26,879 bases of DNA from contig BTRG01000034.1 in assembly GCA_036986275.1 (NCBI GenBank), positions 1 through 26,879 of the forward strand. Direction: 5' to 3'. Shown one piece after another: positions 15,493 through 23,687 of this stretch; position 1 is the first letter of the stretch; each line of letters opens with the position of its first letter. The stretch comes from BTRG01 sp036986275. GTDB lineage: Bacteria > Pseudomonadota > Gammaproteobacteria > Acidiferrobacterales > SZUA-150. The notes below the pieces were generated by a model. It was not told the origin of the DNA. It saw only the letters and a program-made list of their open reading frames with translations, and did not search any database. The position numbers and the translations under genes are program-made.

Positions 15493-16175
15493 GCCGGTGT
15501 CTCGTTGGCTTGCGACTGTGAGTCATAGACCAGCTCACCGGCCTGCAGTTGTATCACGCGCTTTTGTAAGCGCCGGAGTTGCTGAATGTCATGGGTGGCT
15601 ATAAAAACCGTAACACCATGTCGATTGAATTCGGAGAATAAATCTATAATCTCATTGGACAGGGCCTCATCCAGATTGCCGGTGGGTTCATCGGCCAGTA
15701 ACAGGGGCGGTTTGTTGACCACTGCACGGGCAATACCCACGCGCTGTTGTTCGCCACCGGATAAAGTGATCGGAAAGACCTTTTCTTTCTTGAGCAATCC
15801 CACCTTGTCCAGAGCGGCCCGTACACGTCGCGAGGTTTCCTGGTAGGTATAACCGGCGACGACCAGAGGCAGGGCGACGTTATCGAATACCGTGCGATCA
15901 AAGAGTAGTTTATGATCCTGGAAAACCACGCCGATATCACGTCGAAACCGGGGAATACGACGTCGAGGTAGCTTGTTCAGGTTCTGTTTATTGACCATGG
16001 CCTGACCTCGCGTAGGGCGCTCTATCAAAGTAATCAGTTTTAGTAATGTACTCTTGCCAGCGCCGGAGTGACCGGTCAGAAAGACCATCTCGTTATTCTC
16101 GATCACAAAGCTGACGGACTTCAGGACATCAAGACTACCGGGATAGCGTTTACTGACATTGTTAAATTCAATCAT
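15489..16175 (-). CDS. ftsE: Cell division ATP-binding protein FtsE
   Basis: FtsE is the ABC-type ATPase that powers FtsX. The 228-residue protein carries Walker A GHSGAGKST (residues 35-43), the Q-loop VVFQDHKLL, the signature LSGGEQQ (138-144), Walker B LLLADEPTGNLD (158-169) and the H-loop ATHD. The order ftsY-ftsE-ftsX on one strand is conserved widely in gammaproteobacteria. It starts 20 bases after ftsY and overlaps ftsX. Confidence 0.97.
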   Translation of the reverse strand: MIEFNNVSKRYPGSLDVLKSVSFVIENNEMVFLTGHSGAGKSTLLKLITLIERPTRGQAMVNKQNLNKLPRRRIPRFRRDIGVVFQDHKLLFDRTVFDNVALPLVVAGYTYQETSRRVRAALDKVGLLKKEKVFPITLSGGEQQRVGIARAVVNKPPLLLADEPTGNLDEALSNEIIDLFSEFNRHGVTVFIATHDIQQLRRLQKRVIQLQAGELVYDSQSQANETPA

Positions 16176-16195
16176 GAAGGTGGTCAGTTTGCATG

Positions 16196-17137
16196 TTAAC
16201 TGAATAGCGCCTCGGTAAAGTCGCTGGCATCAAACGGCCGCAGGTCGTCTATGCCTTCACCCACACCAATAAAGCGTATGGGTATATTTGTATTATTCGC
16301 AATCGCAATCAATATGCCACCCTTGGCCGTACCATCAAGTTTTGTCAGGCTGATGCCCGTGACATTGACGACCCTGTTAAAGTGATCCAGTTGTGACAGC
16401 GCATTCTGTCCCGTGCCGCCATCCAGCACCAACATGACCTCGTGCGGGGCATTGGCGCCCTGCTTGCCAATGACGCGCTTAATCTTTTCCAGTTCCTGCA
16501 TCAGGCCATCGTGGGTATGTTGACGACCGGCCGTATCTATAATAAGTACATCGCTACCTCGCGCGCGCGCCGCTTCCATGGCATCGTGAGCGACAGAGGC
16601 GGAATCGGCGCCGGTGGCCTGGGCAATCACCGGGATTTCGTTACGTTCGCCCCATGCCTGCAACTGTTCTACCGCGGCAGCACGGAATGTATCCCCTGCT
16701 GCCAGCATGACCTTATATCCCTGTTGCTTTAACCGTTGCGCCAGTTTGCCTATGGTCGTGGTTTTGCCGACGCCGTTAACGCCGACAACCATAATGACGA
16801 AGGGTTGCTCGCGTGTGTCGATTGCCAATGGCACGGCACAGGGTTGCAGCATGGCCAGAATTTTCTCACGCACCAGACTATAGACCGCATCACTGTCTTT
16901 CAGCTCCTTGCGTGCAATCTGGTCCGTCACCTCATGGACAATGCTTTGTGTCGCCTCCAAGCCCACATCGGCAGTGATTAATATGGTTTCCAGTTCCTCG
17001 AGGATGTCTTCGTCCAGGGCCTTATTACCGAGCAAGGCATTGCCCAGGCTGTGACCCAGCGAACGGCGCGTGGCCGAGAGCTTGTCACCCAGGCGTGAGA
17101 TCAGCCCACTTTGAGAATTTGAAGAAGAATCTGACAT
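16196..17137 (-). CDS. ftsY: Signal recognition particle receptor FtsY
   Basis: FtsY is the SRP-receptor GTPase that brings ribosome-nascent-chain complexes to the SecYEG translocon. The 313-residue protein contains the four-helix N domain and the G domain with G1 GVNGVGKTTT (119-128), DTFRAAAVEQL (149-159), DTAGR (201-205) and TKLDG (265-269). The acidic A domain of E. coli FtsY is essentially missing: only about 40 residues precede the N domain, which is normal in many other bacteria. It is the first gene of the minus-strand operon and is transcribed divergently from the M16 peptidase gene. Confidence 0.97.
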   Translation of the reverse strand: MSDSSSNSQSGLISRLGDKLSATRRSLGHSLGNALLGNKALDEDILEELETILITADVGLEATQSIVHEVTDQIARKELKDSDAVYSLVREKILAMLQPCAVPLAIDTREQPFVIMVVGVNGVGKTTTIGKLAQRLKQQGYKVMLAAGDTFRAAAVEQLQAWGERNEIPVIAQATGADSASVAHDAMEAARARGSDVLIIDTAGRQHTHDGLMQELEKIKRVIGKQGANAPHEVMLVLDGGTGQNALSQLDHFNRVVNVTGISLTKLDGTAKGGILIAIANNTNIPIRFIGVGEGIDDLRPFDASDFTEALFS

Positions 17138-17229
17138 AGATAGTATGAAACTAAAAGACCGGCGCAGTATCTCAGTATCTAAACCTGCGGTATCCTATCA
17201 CTTGCTACCGAGGTCTTTAAGGGGATTCT

Positions 17230-18597
17230 ATGTTGGTTTGGAAAAATTGGCTTGGCCTGTTGCTGCTAAGTCCGCTGCTGGTTTCGTGTTCGTCTCCCGG
17301 GCCGGTACAGGAAACTACGTTGAAAAACGGTCTCAAGGTCGTTGTCCGACAGGACCACCGGGCCCCGGTGGTGGTGTCACAGATCTGGTATCGCGTCGGC
17401 GCCATCGATGAGCCCGAAGGGATCACCGGGATTTCTCATGTACTGGAACACATGATGTTCAAGGGCACGAAGAAGCACGGCCCTGGTGAATTCTCCCGCA
17501 TTATTGCCGAGCATGGCGGCCGTGAAAATGCCTTCACCGGCCGTGACTACACGGCCTATTTCCAGCAACTGGAAAAATCACGTCTGTATATCAGCTTTGA
17601 GATGGAAGCCGATCGCATGCAGAACCTGCTACTGGATGAAGAAGAGGTAAAGAAAGAAGTCAAAGTCGTAATGGAGGAGCGTCGTTTGCGCACCGAAGAC
17701 AAGCCGCAAGCGCTGACCTTTGAAAAATTCATGAATACGGCCTATACACGGCATACATATAAACAGCCCGTGATAGGCTGGATGGAAGACCTGCAGCGGA
17801 TCACGTTGAAAGATCTGCAGAACTGGTACCAGCGCTGGTATACGCCGGCCAATGCGATCCTGGTGGTAGTGGGTGATGTCAAACCCACTGAGGTATTCGC
17901 GCTGGCTGACAAGTACTTTGGCAAGATTCTTTCGCATAAGGTGAATCCCACGAAGATCCCTGATGAACCCGTGCAGAAAGAGGCGCGCAGTATCATTGTC
18001 GAGGCGCCCGCGGAAGTGCCTTATGTGATCTTTGGATATCACACCAGGGAACTTGGCGAAGACAAGAATAGCTGGGAGGCCTATGCACTGGATGTACTGG
18101 CCGGTGTTCTGGATGGCGGCAACAGCAGCCGCTTCACTAAAGAACTCATTCGTGAGCAGCAAATCGCTGTCAGTGCCGGTGCCGGCTATTCCATGGTCGC
18201 CCGTGCACCCACAATGTTCGTATTTGATGGCACACCAGCCAAGGGCCATAGTGTACAAGAACTGGTCGCAGCCATTGATAAGCAGATCCAGCGCATCATA
18301 AACGAGAAGGTGTCACAGGAAGAACTGGATAGAGTGAAGGCCGGTGTTGCCTCATCGGATGTGTTTAGTCGCGACTCGGTGTTTTATCAGGCCATGGGTA
18401 TAGGTCAACTGGAAACCGTCGGCCTGCCGCATCGCCTGCTCGACGATTACGTGACCAGGATCAAGGCCATCACTGCCGAGCAAGTACAACAAGTGGCGAA
18501 GAAATATTTTCGACCGGAGAACAGGACCCTGGCGGAATTGAAACCGTTGACCATGAAGAATAACAATAAGAAATCATCGGGGGGTGGGCATGGCTAG
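17230..18597 (+). CDS. M16 family zinc metallopeptidase (catalytic, lipoprotein)
   Basis: The 455-residue protein belongs to the pitrilysin/insulinase M16 family. The inverted zinc motif HVLEH is intact (H70, E73, H74), and the third zinc ligand E150 in VVMEERR lies 76 residues further, the family spacing. The N-terminus is a lipoprotein signal (LLLSPLLVSC, lipobox Cys C20) followed by SSPG, suggesting anchoring to an envelope membrane facing the periplasm. The second half has the M16 C-terminal domain. The gene overlaps the next M16 gene, which lacks the zinc site. Such pairs form a heterodimer in which one subunit is catalytic and the other supplies the second half of the chamber. The physiological substrate is unknown. 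Confidence 0.92.
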   Translation: MLVWKNWLGLLLLSPLLVSCSSPGPVQETTLKNGLKVVVRQDHRAPVVVSQIWYRVGAIDEPEGITGISHVLEHMMFKGTKKHGPGEFSRIIAEHGGRENAFTGRDYTAYFQQLEKSRLYISFEMEADRMQNLLLDEEEVKKEVKVVMEERRLRTEDKPQALTFEKFMNTAYTRHTYKQPVIGWMEDLQRITLKDLQNWYQRWYTPANAILVVVGDVKPTEVFALADKYFGKILSHKVNPTKIPDEPVQKEARSIIVEAPAEVPYVIFGYHTRELGEDKNSWEAYALDVLAGVLDGGNSSRFTKELIREQQIAVSAGAGYSMVARAPTMFVFDGTPAKGHSVQELVAAIDKQIQRIINEKVSQEELDRVKAGVASSDVFSRDSVFYQAMGIGQLETVGLPHRLLDDYVTRIKAITAEQVQQVAKKYFRPENRTLAELKPLTMKNNNKKSSGGGHG

Positions 18598-19900
18598 AAT
18601 CCGGATTGTATGTATCTTATTCTTGTTTTTCGCCGGTTCGCATACCGTTTGGGCCAGCCCGGACATCAAGAACTGGTCACTGGACAATGGCGCCCGTGTG
18701 CTGTTTGTCGAGAGCCACGACCTGCCCATGGTGCAATTATCATTAGTCTTCGATGCCGGCAGTGCACGGGACCCCAAAGGCAAGGCCGGTCTGGCAACCT
18801 TGACGGCCGGTATGCTGGAAGAAGGGACGGTCCTGCGTGATGCCGATACCATCGCCCGCGACTTTGAATCCCAGGGTGCGGAGTTCGGCGCCAGCGCCAG
18901 CCGCGACATGTTGACGCTGAGCCTGCGCAGTCTGTCTGACAAGCAATATCTGCAATCGGCGCTGGACGTGTTCAGGGATGTGACCATCAATCCTGTTTTC
19001 CCGGAAAAGAGTTTTCAGCGTGAACGCGGCCGCATGCTTATCGGTCTGCGCCGCGCGCATGAATCACCGGGCACGGTGGCCGAAGAGGCTTTTTTCAAGA
19101 AATTATTCGGCGACCATCCCTATGCCAACCCTCCCACAGGCACCGAGGCCAGTGTCAGCACCTTGCAGCGCCAGGAACTGGAGGATTTTCACAAGCAATA
19201 CTTTGTCGGCGCCAATGCCCTGGTGACGATAGTCGGCGATCTGAGCCAGCGTGAGGCGAAAAAGCTGGTCGAGGACTTGATCGCCGATCTGCCCAAAGGC
19301 AAGGCAGCGCCGGCGATAGCGGAGACACCGGCAACGGTACAAGGTAGTGTCACACACCAGGACTTCACCTCCAGCCAGTCACATATCTATGCCGGGGTAC
19401 GCGGCATCTACCGCGGTGATCCGGATTACTTCCCGTTGTATGTGGGCAATTACATATTAGGCGGCGGCGGCCTGGTGTCGCGGCTGGCGCAAGAGATACG
19501 TGAGAAGCAGGGCCTGTCGTATAGCGCCTACAGCTATTTCTACCCGATGAAAAGACGTGGCCCCTTTATCCTGGGTCTGCAAACGCGTAATGACCAACGC
19601 GACAAGGCGCTGGCGTTGTTAAGAAAAACACTGAAAGACTTTGTCGACAAGGGCCCCACGGCCAAGGAACTGGATGCGGCCAAGAAAAACCTCACGGGGG
19701 GTTTTGCCTTGCGCATCGACAGCAACAGAAAGATTGCCGGCTATCTCAATGTCATCGGATTTTATGGTTTGCCACTGACCTATCTGAATGATTTTATCGG
19801 CCGTATCGAGGCCGTCACCCTTAAGCAGATCCACGATGCCTTCAAGCGCCGTATTGATCCGGACAATCTGGTGGTGGTCAGTGTTGGCGGTGAGGCCTGA
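18590..19900 (+). CDS. M16 family peptidase, non-catalytic partner subunit
   Basis: The 436-residue product has the M16 fold pattern, but at the zinc-motif position it reads GLATLTAG instead of GISHVLEH, so the ligand and catalytic positions are T70, A73 and G74. It can bind no zinc there. It keeps the C-terminal-domain features LAQEIREKQGLSYSAYSYF, which provide the substrate-clamping Arg and Tyr in M16 heterodimers. A cleavable signal peptide (about residues 1-22, ending VWA) points to the periplasm. ATG 18590 overlaps the upstream gene's stop region by 8 bases; GTG 18584 is an alternative. It is expected to pair with the upstream catalytic lipoprotein. Confidence 0.9.
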   Translation: MARIRIVCILFLFFAGSHTVWASPDIKNWSLDNGARVLFVESHDLPMVQLSLVFDAGSARDPKGKAGLATLTAGMLEEGTVLRDADTIARDFESQGAEFGASASRDMLTLSLRSLSDKQYLQSALDVFRDVTINPVFPEKSFQRERGRMLIGLRRAHESPGTVAEEAFFKKLFGDHPYANPPTGTEASVSTLQRQELEDFHKQYFVGANALVTIVGDLSQREAKKLVEDLIADLPKGKAAPAIAETPATVQGSVTHQDFTSSQSHIYAGVRGIYRGDPDYFPLYVGNYILGGGGLVSRLAQEIREKQGLSYSAYSYFYPMKRRGPFILGLQTRNDQRDKALALLRKTLKDFVDKGPTAKELDAAKKNLTGGFALRIDSNRKIAGYLNVIGFYGLPLTYLNDFIGRIEAVTLKQIHDAFKRRIDPDNLVVVSVGGEA

Positions 19901-20497
19901 TTGAGCCCGGCCTCACAGCATTACCCTGGCGTATTGCGCATCATTGGTGGCCAGTGGCGTGGCCGCAAACTGCCGGTGGCCGACAGTGAGGGCCTGCGGC
20001 CCACGCCCAACCGCATACGCGAGACTCTGTTCAACTGGCTGCAACCCTGGATAGACGGCGCCCGCTGTCTGGATGTCACGGCCGGCACCGGCAGTCTGTG
20101 CCTGGAGGCCCTGTCCCGCGGCGCCGCCGAGGCCGTCATGGTCGAGCACAGCCCGGCGGCCGTCGACACGCTGCGCAAGAACCTGGCCACCCTCAAGGCT
20201 GAGGGCGGCCGCATCATTCCCGGTAATGCACTGGCGTATCTGGCCGGGCCGCCACAGGCCTTCGACATCGTTTTTCTGGACCCGCCCTTCAAGAGTGACC
20301 TCATCGCCCAGTGCGCACCAATATTGTCACGGGGTTGGCTCAAGCCCGGCGCACTGGTCTATATCGAGGCCCCCAGTAATATGGCGACCCTGCCTATCCC
20401 TAAGGATTGGGAGCTGATCCGTAGTAAAAAAAGCGGTCAGGTGGGGTATCATTTAGCCCGATATTCGCCCGAAGTGAACACAACGACGACAGCATGA
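19901..20497 (+). CDS. rsmD: 16S rRNA (guanine(966)-N2)-methyltransferase RsmD
   Basis: RsmD methylates G966 of 16S rRNA in assembled 30S subunits, using SAM. The 198-residue protein has the RsmD-specific LRIIGGQWRGRKLPV (12-26) and GLRPTPNRIRETLFNWL, the SAM motif DVTAGTGSLCLEAL (58-71), and the catalytic DPPF (127-130). The start is TTG 19901, directly after the TGA of the M16 gene; no ATG or GTG lies before the conserved segment, so TTG is the best choice. The stop overlaps the ATG of coaD. The rsmD-coaD pairing is widespread in gammaproteobacteria. Confidence 0.94.
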   Translation: MSPASQHYPGVLRIIGGQWRGRKLPVADSEGLRPTPNRIRETLFNWLQPWIDGARCLDVTAGTGSLCLEALSRGAAEAVMVEHSPAAVDTLRKNLATLKAEGGRIIPGNALAYLAGPPQAFDIVFLDPPFKSDLIAQCAPILSRGWLKPGALVYIEAPSNMATLPIPKDWELIRSKKSGQVGYHLARYSPEVNTTTTA

Positions 20498-20973
20498 GCA
20501 TTACCGCCCTCTATCCTGGGACCTTCGATCCCATCACCAATGGCCATAGCGACTTGGTGCGCCGGGCCTGCCGTTTGTTCGACCGTGTGCTGGTGGCCGT
20601 GGCAGCCAATCCGACCAAGCAGCCATTGTTTGATCTGACCCAGCGCGTAGAGCTGGCGCAGGCTATTCTGGCCGAGAACGACAATGCCGAGGTCATCGGT
20701 TTCGACAACCTGCTGGTGGATTTCGTGCGCGAGCAGGGCGCGCAGGTGATCTTGCGAGGCCTGCGGGCGGTGTCCGATTTCGAGTATGAATTCCAGCTCG
20801 CTGGCATGAACCGCCACCTGGCGCCCGAGGTCGAGACGGTATTCCTGACACCGTCGGAGAGCGAAACCCATATTTCCTCGTCGCTGGTAAAGGAAATTGC
20901 GCTATTGGGTGGCAATGTCACGGATTTTGTGGATACTCGCGTTGCCAAGGCATTGGCCGGTAAAATACGCTAA
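20494..20973 (+). CDS. coaD: Phosphopantetheine adenylyltransferase (CoaD)
   Basis: CoaD transfers AMP to 4'-phosphopantetheine, giving dephospho-CoA in the fourth step of CoA synthesis. The 159-residue protein shows the nucleotidyltransferase motif GTFDPITNGH (9-18), RGLRAVSDFEYE (88-99) and ISSSLVKE (127-134), all typical of bacterial PPAT. It has the standard length. The ATG overlaps the rsmD stop in ATGA, so the two are coupled. Confidence 0.97.
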   Translation: MSITALYPGTFDPITNGHSDLVRRACRLFDRVLVAVAANPTKQPLFDLTQRVELAQAILAENDNAEVIGFDNLLVDFVREQGAQVILRGLRAVSDFEYEFQLAGMNRHLAPEVETVFLTPSESETHISSSLVKEIALLGGNVTDFVDTRVAKALAGKIR

Positions 20974-21012
20974 GATCTGAAGAGTAGTTGATTAAATTTG
21001 TAGGTTATTTTC

Positions 21013-21267
21013 ATGGCTTTATTGATAAATGACGAATGCATTAATTGCGACGTCTGCGAACCCGAATGCCCGAATGGCGCCATCACTCAAGGCGAGGAGA
21101 TTTACGTCATCGACCCGGCCTTGTGCACCGAGTGCGTCGGCCATTACGATACCTCGCAGTGTATCGAAGTCTGCCCGGTGGACTGCATAGAAAAAGACCC
21201 GAAGCACGAAGAGACCGAAGACCAGCTACGCGCAAAGTACAATAGGTTGATGGAGGAAGAGGCCTAG
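21013..21267 (+). CDS. YfhL-type 2[4Fe-4S] ferredoxin
   Basis: The 84-residue protein binds two [4Fe-4S] clusters: C9-C12-C15-C19 and C38-C41-C50-C54, with the family's insertion between C41 and C50 and an extra Cys (C58). This is the YfhL/Allochromatium-type ferredoxin pattern, low-potential electron carriers often found after coaD in gammaproteobacteria. The ATG at 21013 follows a 39-base gap after coaD, with only a weak ribosome-binding site. The redox partner is not evident from context. Confidence 0.92.
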   Translation: MALLINDECINCDVCEPECPNGAITQGEEIYVIDPALCTECVGHYDTSQCIEVCPVDCIEKDPKHEETEDQLRAKYNRLMEEEA

Positions 21268-21290
21268 GATCCGTCTTAAGGGTTTGTAAC

Positions 21291-21316
21291 AGGGCGGTTT
21301 CGTGCCGCCTTTTTTG
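21291..21316 (+). terminator. Rho-independent terminator after the ferredoxin gene
   Basis: GGCGG (21293-21297) pairs with CCGCC (21305-21309), extended by A/T and G/T pairs, around a 7-base loop and is followed by six T (21310-21315). A second perfect hairpin, GGGCG-gtat-CGCCC (21325-21338), lies just after it without a T-run. Confidence 0.8.
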
Positions 21317-21348
21317 TTTGTAATGGGCGGTATCGCCCACCACCAGTT

Positions 21349-21384
21349 ACTCCTTCTCCCTTCGGGAGAAGGCAGGGATGAGGG
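21349..21384. repeat. REP-like palindromic repeat, copy 1
   Basis: A perfect 9-base stem pairs CCTTCTCCC (21352-21360) with GGGAGAAGG (21364-21372) around a three-base loop. It is followed by the tail CAGGGATGAGGG. Repeats of this shape are scattered between genes in many gammaproteobacterial genomes. Copy 2 follows 12 bases later in the same orientation. Confidence 0.75.
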
Positions 21385-21396
21385 AATACCGTTTTT

Positions 21397-21434
21397 ACTC
21401 CTTCCCCCTAAGAGGGGGAAGGTTGGGATGGGGG
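21397..21434. repeat. REP-like palindromic repeat, copy 2
   Basis: A perfect 10-base stem pairs CCTTCCCCCT (21400-21409) with AGGGGGAAGG (21413-21422) and has the tail TTGGGATGGGGG. Substitutions relative to copy 1 are compensated in the stem, so the palindrome rather than the exact sequence is kept. With the terminator and the first copy this accounts for most of the 307-base gap 21268-21574; nothing else is seen there apart from the unassigned promoter of ggt. Confidence 0.75.
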
Positions 21435-21574
21435 TGGTTCTCTGTAACCCATGTATCCGATCTTGTAAATGTTACCTATGCTCGGGTTGTACAGGATGAG
21501 GGGATATTTCATATCGCTGTCGACGACCAAGCGATCCATTTTGTAAACCCCTCTGAACTCGGTATGCTGCTCCC

Positions 21575-23269
21575 ATGACAAGGCGCGCCGCAACTTTCCT
21601 TCTCGGGCTCACCGGCCTTGTCCTCATCGCTTCATCCCAGGCCGCCACACCCGGCCAGGCCGCCGTCGCCTCGGCCCATCCGCTCGCCACCCAGGCCGGC
21701 CATGAAATATTAAAGAAGGGCGGCAATGCCTTCGATGCCGCCATTGCCATCACCGCGGCCATCGGTGTCGTCGAACCCACCGGTTCCGGCATCGGTGGTG
21801 GCGGTTTTTGGTTGCTACACCGCGCCAGGGATAACTATCAAGTCATGATTGATGGCCGCGAGGTCGCACCATTGGCCGCCACAGCCGATATGTATTTGGA
21901 TAAGCAGGGCAATGCCCGCAGGCGCGCTTCTTTGGATGGCCCACTGGCCGCCGCCATCCCCGGTGTGCCGGCCGCCCTCGTACACTTGGCGGAGAAATAC
22001 GGTCGCCTGCCATTACAAATTAGTCTGGCCCCGGCCATACGCTACGCCAGGCAGGGCTTTGCCGTCACCGAACACTACCGCCGCATGGCCACATTGCGAC
22101 AACAGGCATTAATGAAATCAGATGCCGCCGCCGAGGTCTTCCTGAACAATGGCGGTGTCCCGGCGCTGGGCCACAAGATCAAACAACCCGACCTTGCATT
22201 TACGTTGAGGCAAATCGCCCGCCACGGCCGCGCGGGGTTCTACCAAGGCGCGCTGGCCGAGAAGATGGTAAGAGGCGTGAAAGGTGCCGGTGGTATCTGG
22301 ACGCTCAAAGACCTGCAAGGCTATCGCGTCAAGGAACGCACACCGATTACAGGTCGTTACCATGGCATGCGTATCACCTCGGCCGCACCGCCATCGTCCG
22401 GCGGGATTATTCTGATGCAAATGCTGAATATCCTCGAAGGCTTCAAGCTCGACCGCTATCCCTCCTGGCAACGCAAGCACCTCGTTATAGAGACCATGCG
22501 TCAGGCCTACCGCGACCGCGCCCAATACCTGGGCGATACTGACTTTGTCGCGGTCGACATCGGCCGCCTGACCGACAAGGTCTATGCCACCCGAAAGCGG
22601 GCACTCATTAACCCCAACAAGGCCACGCCCAGCCAGGACCTGCCCGGCTTCAAGACCAACGAGGGGCAGGACACCACCCACTTTTCAGTCATGGATAAAG
22701 ACGGCAATGCCGTTGCCGCCACGCTCAGTATTAACTACCCCTTCGGCAGCGCCTTCATGCCCGCGGGCACGGGGATTATTCTCAATAACGAAATGGACGA
22801 CTTTGTCATCAAGCCCGGCGTGCCCAATGTCTATGGCCTGGTCGGCGGTAAGGCCAATGCTATTCAGCCGGGCAAGCGCCCGCTGTCCAGCATGACGCCG
22901 ACCTTCCTCGAGACCGACGATCAATTCATCGCCCTGGGTACACCCGGCGGCAGTAGAATAATCACTATGGTATTACTGGCCACCCTCGAGGCCGCCCATG
23001 GCAAGGGTGACATTAAGGACTGGGTCGCCTTGCCCAGGTATCACCACCAATACCTGCCCGACCGCGTGGTCTACGAATCCGCCGCCTTTACGGACAAAGA
23101 GGTCGAAAAGCTCCAGAATATGGGGCATATCCTGAAGGCCCGAAAATCCACCTATGGCGAACGATCTTCGTATTATGGCAATATGCACGCCGTGGTCTGG
23201 GACAAGCGCAAGAATAAGGTCAGCGCCGCCAGCGATCCCCGGGGGGAGGGTGAGGCGAGGGTACGTTAA
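21575..23269 (+). CDS. ggt: Gamma-glutamyltransferase (Ggt)
   Basis: Ggt is a periplasmic N-terminal-nucleophile hydrolase. It cleaves gamma-glutamyl bonds (glutathione and its conjugates) and can transfer the glutamyl group. The 564-residue precursor starts with a Sec signal peptide (TRRAATFLLGLTGLVLIASSQA, cleavage near AQA/ATP-type sites). The large-subunit motif GSGIGGGGF and the autoprocessing site are intact: D366 then T367-T368-H369-F370-S371, T367 being the predicted nucleophile freed as the first residue of the small subunit. PLSSMTPT and GTPGGSRI follow. The length is normal. It is a single gene behind two palindromic repeats. No terminator is seen after it, and the composition changes beyond its stop. 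Confidence 0.95.
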   Translation: MTRRAATFLLGLTGLVLIASSQAATPGQAAVASAHPLATQAGHEILKKGGNAFDAAIAITAAIGVVEPTGSGIGGGGFWLLHRARDNYQVMIDGREVAPLAATADMYLDKQGNARRRASLDGPLAAAIPGVPAALVHLAEKYGRLPLQISLAPAIRYARQGFAVTEHYRRMATLRQQALMKSDAAAEVFLNNGGVPALGHKIKQPDLAFTLRQIARHGRAGFYQGALAEKMVRGVKGAGGIWTLKDLQGYRVKERTPITGRYHGMRITSAAPPSSGGIILMQMLNILEGFKLDRYPSWQRKHLVIETMRQAYRDRAQYLGDTDFVAVDIGRLTDKVYATRKRALINPNKATPSQDLPGFKTNEGQDTTHFSVMDKDGNAVAATLSINYPFGSAFMPAGTGIILNNEMDDFVIKPGVPNVYGLVGGKANAIQPGKRPLSSMTPTFLETDDQFIALGTPGGSRIITMVLLATLEAAHGKGDIKDWVALPRYHHQYLPDRVVYESAAFTDKEVEKLQNMGHILKARKSTYGERSSYYGNMHAVVWDKRKNKVSAASDPRGEGEARVR

Positions 23270-23687
23270 CCACTAATCCTGCGCCTTTTTCCTTCGGTTC
23301 TTGTTAGTGTTACGGTAGATTTCTGATATGCTCAGATTTACCTAAAGACGAGGGGTGCCCATCACTGCCTTCTTGTAGTAGTTTTTAATACAAAAAGCCC
23401 AATAAAAAATTCTAACTCATTGATTTGTATTGGGTCAACATTTTAATAGATCCGAAAAGGTCCTTTGCAAAAGGGCTTTTTGGGACCTCTACTTATTGTT
23501 ATGTGTTTCGGGAATGTCTGTGTTCGACCTATAACAGATAATGGTGTTTTAATAATAAGGTTCTTTATCCAGTTACAACTGGTAATTTGTCATCAGTACA
23601 CAGGCATAAACCTTGTAACTATACTTTTTAGCATGTTCTTTCAGGGTATCAGGATGGAGATGATAACCATCAGAGGAAGAGTATAGA
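23270..23687. other. AT-rich gap between ggt and the SMC-like ATPase gene
   Basis: These 418 bases are clearly richer in A+T than ggt and contain no convincing gene. The 73-codon TTG-start frame at 23465-23686 has no recognisable motif. Visible structure includes AATACAAA (23387-23394) and CCCAATA (23398-23404), both able to pair with overlapping segments of 23424-23434. There is also a 6-base inverted repeat AGGTCC/GGACCT (23458-23463 and 23483-23488). A weak promoter-like pair, TTGATT (23420-23425) and TTAATA (23443-23448), has a 17-base spacer. The gap looks like the left edge of an inserted region. Confidence 0.5.

Noticed and set aside
17138..17229. Promoters in the divergent gap between ftsY and the M16 gene
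   Set aside because: Promoters must exist there, but no -35/-10 pair with acceptable spacing stands out on either strand.
21325..21338. Second hairpin GGGCG-gtat-CGCCC after the ferredoxin terminator
   Set aside because: It has no T-run and stands next to a convincing terminator; I cannot assign it a function, and it may be part of the repeat region.
23465..23686. A 73-codon frame just before the ATPase gene with a hydrophobic middle
   Set aside because: It has a TTG start, no recognisable motif, unusual residue content for a helix protein, and lies in AT-rich DNA where such frames arise by chance. It ends one base before the ATPase ATG, so it cannot be fully excluded.
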